Positions 5,122 to 6,355 of a stretch of DNA of 6,355 nucleotides are shown in pieces (positions within the stretch are counted from its first letter, which is position 1; every line of letters starts with the position of its first letter). The notes beneath the pieces are model-generated. The model did no database searches, was not told the DNA's origin, and saw nothing but the letters and a program-made list of their open reading frames with translations. This stretch comes from JAPLJQ01 sp037143735. Its GTDB lineage: Bacteria > Desulfobacterota > Syntrophia > Syntrophales > UBA2185. The position numbers and the translations under genes were made by a program. The stretch is taken from NCBI GenBank assembly GCA_037143735.1, contig JBAWYD010000128.1, positions 1-6,355 on the forward strand. Direction: 5' to 3'.

Positions 5122-6355
5122 TCACGTCCATTTCCTCAGGTCGACTATTAACGGCTCATCCTCCTTGATCGTACCCTGTTCTACGAATAACAACTTGTCA
5201 AGCTTGACCGTACATACGTCCTTGAAGTGGTCTCTGATTTCCATTTCAAGAGAATGATAATCCCCTTGTGACTGCGTCGGTTCCACTTTCAGCGTTAATA
5301 TGTCTTCATGGGCAGACCGGTTGATAAGGGCCTGGAATTTCGTATTTTGAAATTTTCCCGTTATTTTTTTGAGTTGATTGGGTGTAATGAAAAGCCCCCT
5401 GACTTTGACTGCGTCACCGATACGGCCCGCAATACCATCCAGCCGATAGGATGTTCTCCCGCAGGGACAGGGAGATTCTATTAATCTTGAGAGGTCGCCT
5501 GTACCGAAGCGAAAAAGGAAAAATATATTGTTAAATCGAGTTACAACGACTTCTCCGAAGTTTCCAGGTGAAACACGTTTGCCCGTTATAGGATCGACAA
5601 TTTCAACAAAGACTTCTTCACAGATGTGCCATCCCTTCTTTTCATTGCATTCGAATGCAATATCTCCGACTTCCGTTGCACCATACATCTGATAAGTATC
5701 AACGGCGTATCGCCTTTCGAATATTTCTCTCAACGACGGTTCGAGCGGTTCGGCGGCAAAACACGCACAGCGGAGTCTGAAATCATTTTTAAAATCGTAT
5801 CCCATTTCCTCCGCTTTTTTAATGATTGACATAAAAAAGCTCGGGGTGCCTGTGAAGGCGGTGACACCCAGATCACGGATCAATTGAACCTGAATCTGGG
5901 AACTTGACGTTCCCGACGGTATAACCGTGGCGCCGATACGCCTCAATCCCCCATGGAAGGTCAGTCCGGCAGCAACCATATGGTATGAAAAAGCATTGAG
6001 AACCACGTCTCCCTTTTTGATGCCGGCTGCAACATAAGCCCGTGCCCACAAGGGATCATCCTCAGATAGGTGTGGTTCGTAAACAGGTCCTGGAGACGTG
6101 AATATTCGGTCAATGTCCTCATCGGTATTCTGGAACCCGCCGAAGGGAGGTTCCAGAGATTCCAGTTCAATCAGCTTTGATCTGGATAGAACAGGGAAAC
6201 GTTCAAAATCATTTACTGTCTTTATAGTAGAGTGGGCTAATTTCAATTCATCGCATATTCTTTTGATTCGGGAAGATTTCTGATAACCCAAGGTGACCAT
6301 TTCCGAAAGCCGAAGGTCAATGAGGCGTTTTCGTTCATCAAAAGACAAAAATTCC
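5122..6355 (-). CDS. Divergent phenylacetate-CoA-ligase (PaaK) family protein, 5' end probably beyond window
   Basis: The minus-strand frame runs from the right edge to TGA at 5122-5124. Residue numbers count from a TTG at 6348-6346, giving 408 residues; the frame stays open upstream to the edge and PaaK proteins are usually about 430, so the start probably lies just outside. Family features: FPVLSRSKL at 51-59, IPSGTSSSQ and TGTPSF at 143-171, YGATE at 222-226 (A5 motif), FEC...WHIC at 232-243 and CPCGRT at 294-299 (a probable zinc site of C233, H241, C294/C296), GTGDL at 282-286 (A7 aspartate D285), and GRIGDAVKVRGLFITPNQL at 308-326. PaaK enzymes adenylate an aryl or acyl acid and transfer it to CoA. 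Here the P-loop is replaced by TSPGP (84-88), and the C-terminal catalytic lysine position in GTIKEDEPLIVD (392-403) is not lysine. It may be a non-ligating or mechanistically altered member; substrate unknown. Confidence 0.85.
   Translation of the reverse strand, partial: EFLSFDERKRLIDLRLSEMVTLGYQKSSRIKRICDELKLAHSTIKTVNDFERFPVLSRSKLIELESLEPPFGGFQNTDEDIDRIFTSPGPVYEPHLSEDDPLWARAYVAAGIKKGDVVLNAFSYHMVAAGLTFHGGLRRIGATVIPSGTSSSQIQVQLIRDLGVTAFTGTPSFFMSIIKKAEEMGYDFKNDFRLRCACFAAEPLEPSLREIFERRYAVDTYQMYGATEVGDIAFECNEKKGWHICEEVFVEIVDPITGKRVSPGNFGEVVVTRFNNIFFLFRFGTGDLSRLIESPCPCGRTSYRLDGIAGRIGDAVKVRGLFITPNQLKKITGKFQNTKFQALINRSAHEDILTLKVEPTQSQGDYHSLEMEIRDHFKDVCTVKLDKLLFVEQGTIKEDEPLIVDLRKWT

Noticed and set aside
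6346..6348. TTG at 6348 as a confirmed start of the PaaK-like gene
   Set aside because: The frame continues upstream (Glu, Phe) to the edge, no well-spaced ribosome binding site is visible, and the protein would be shorter than its family.

Overview
The window looks like a chromosomal housekeeping and metabolic stretch from a Gram-negative anaerobe. A clade-X-type ATP phosphofructokinase, a short four-cysteine L28, a proteobacterial-length RecJ and a divergent PaaK-family protein, at a GC content I estimate by eye in the mid-40s percent, together suggest a Desulfobacterota/Syntrophales-like (deltaproteobacterial) bacterium. This placement is inference at low to moderate confidence. No transposase, integrase, phage gene, CRISPR array, tRNA or rRNA is visible.

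Layout from left to right. (1) 1-1433, plus strand: an FAD/NAD(P)-dependent oxidoreductase related to phytoene desaturases, cut at its N-terminus by the window edge. (2) 1447-2754, plus: a 435-residue ATP-type 6-phosphofructokinase, 13 bp downstream of the first gene and so probably co-transcribed. (3) 2841-3038, plus: rpmB, encoding the zinc-ribbon form of ribosomal protein L28, after an 86-bp AT-rich gap. (4) 3039-3332: a 294-bp non-coding stretch with an imperfect 41-bp inverted repeat in the middle and a good sigma70-type promoter at its right end. (5) 3333-5078, plus: recJ, the single-strand-specific 5'-3' exonuclease, complete in all DHH, DHHA1 and OB-fold motifs. (6) 5122-6355, minus: a phenylacetate-CoA-ligase-family protein, convergent to recJ with a 43-bp gap and open at the right edge.

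The genes do not form an obvious single pathway. The oxidoreductase and phosphofructokinase may share a transcript; rpmB and recJ are information-processing genes that stand alone; the ligase-like gene belongs to another transcript that enters from the right.

I see no clear previously undescribed system. The points most worth a second look are: the PaaK-like protein, which lacks both the canonical adenylation P-loop and the C-terminal catalytic lysine while keeping the rest of the fold; the oxidoreductase's degenerate Rossmann glycine motif; the inverted repeat between rpmB and recJ; and a 16-bp-period duplication across the phosphofructokinase start codon that appears to have moved the start.
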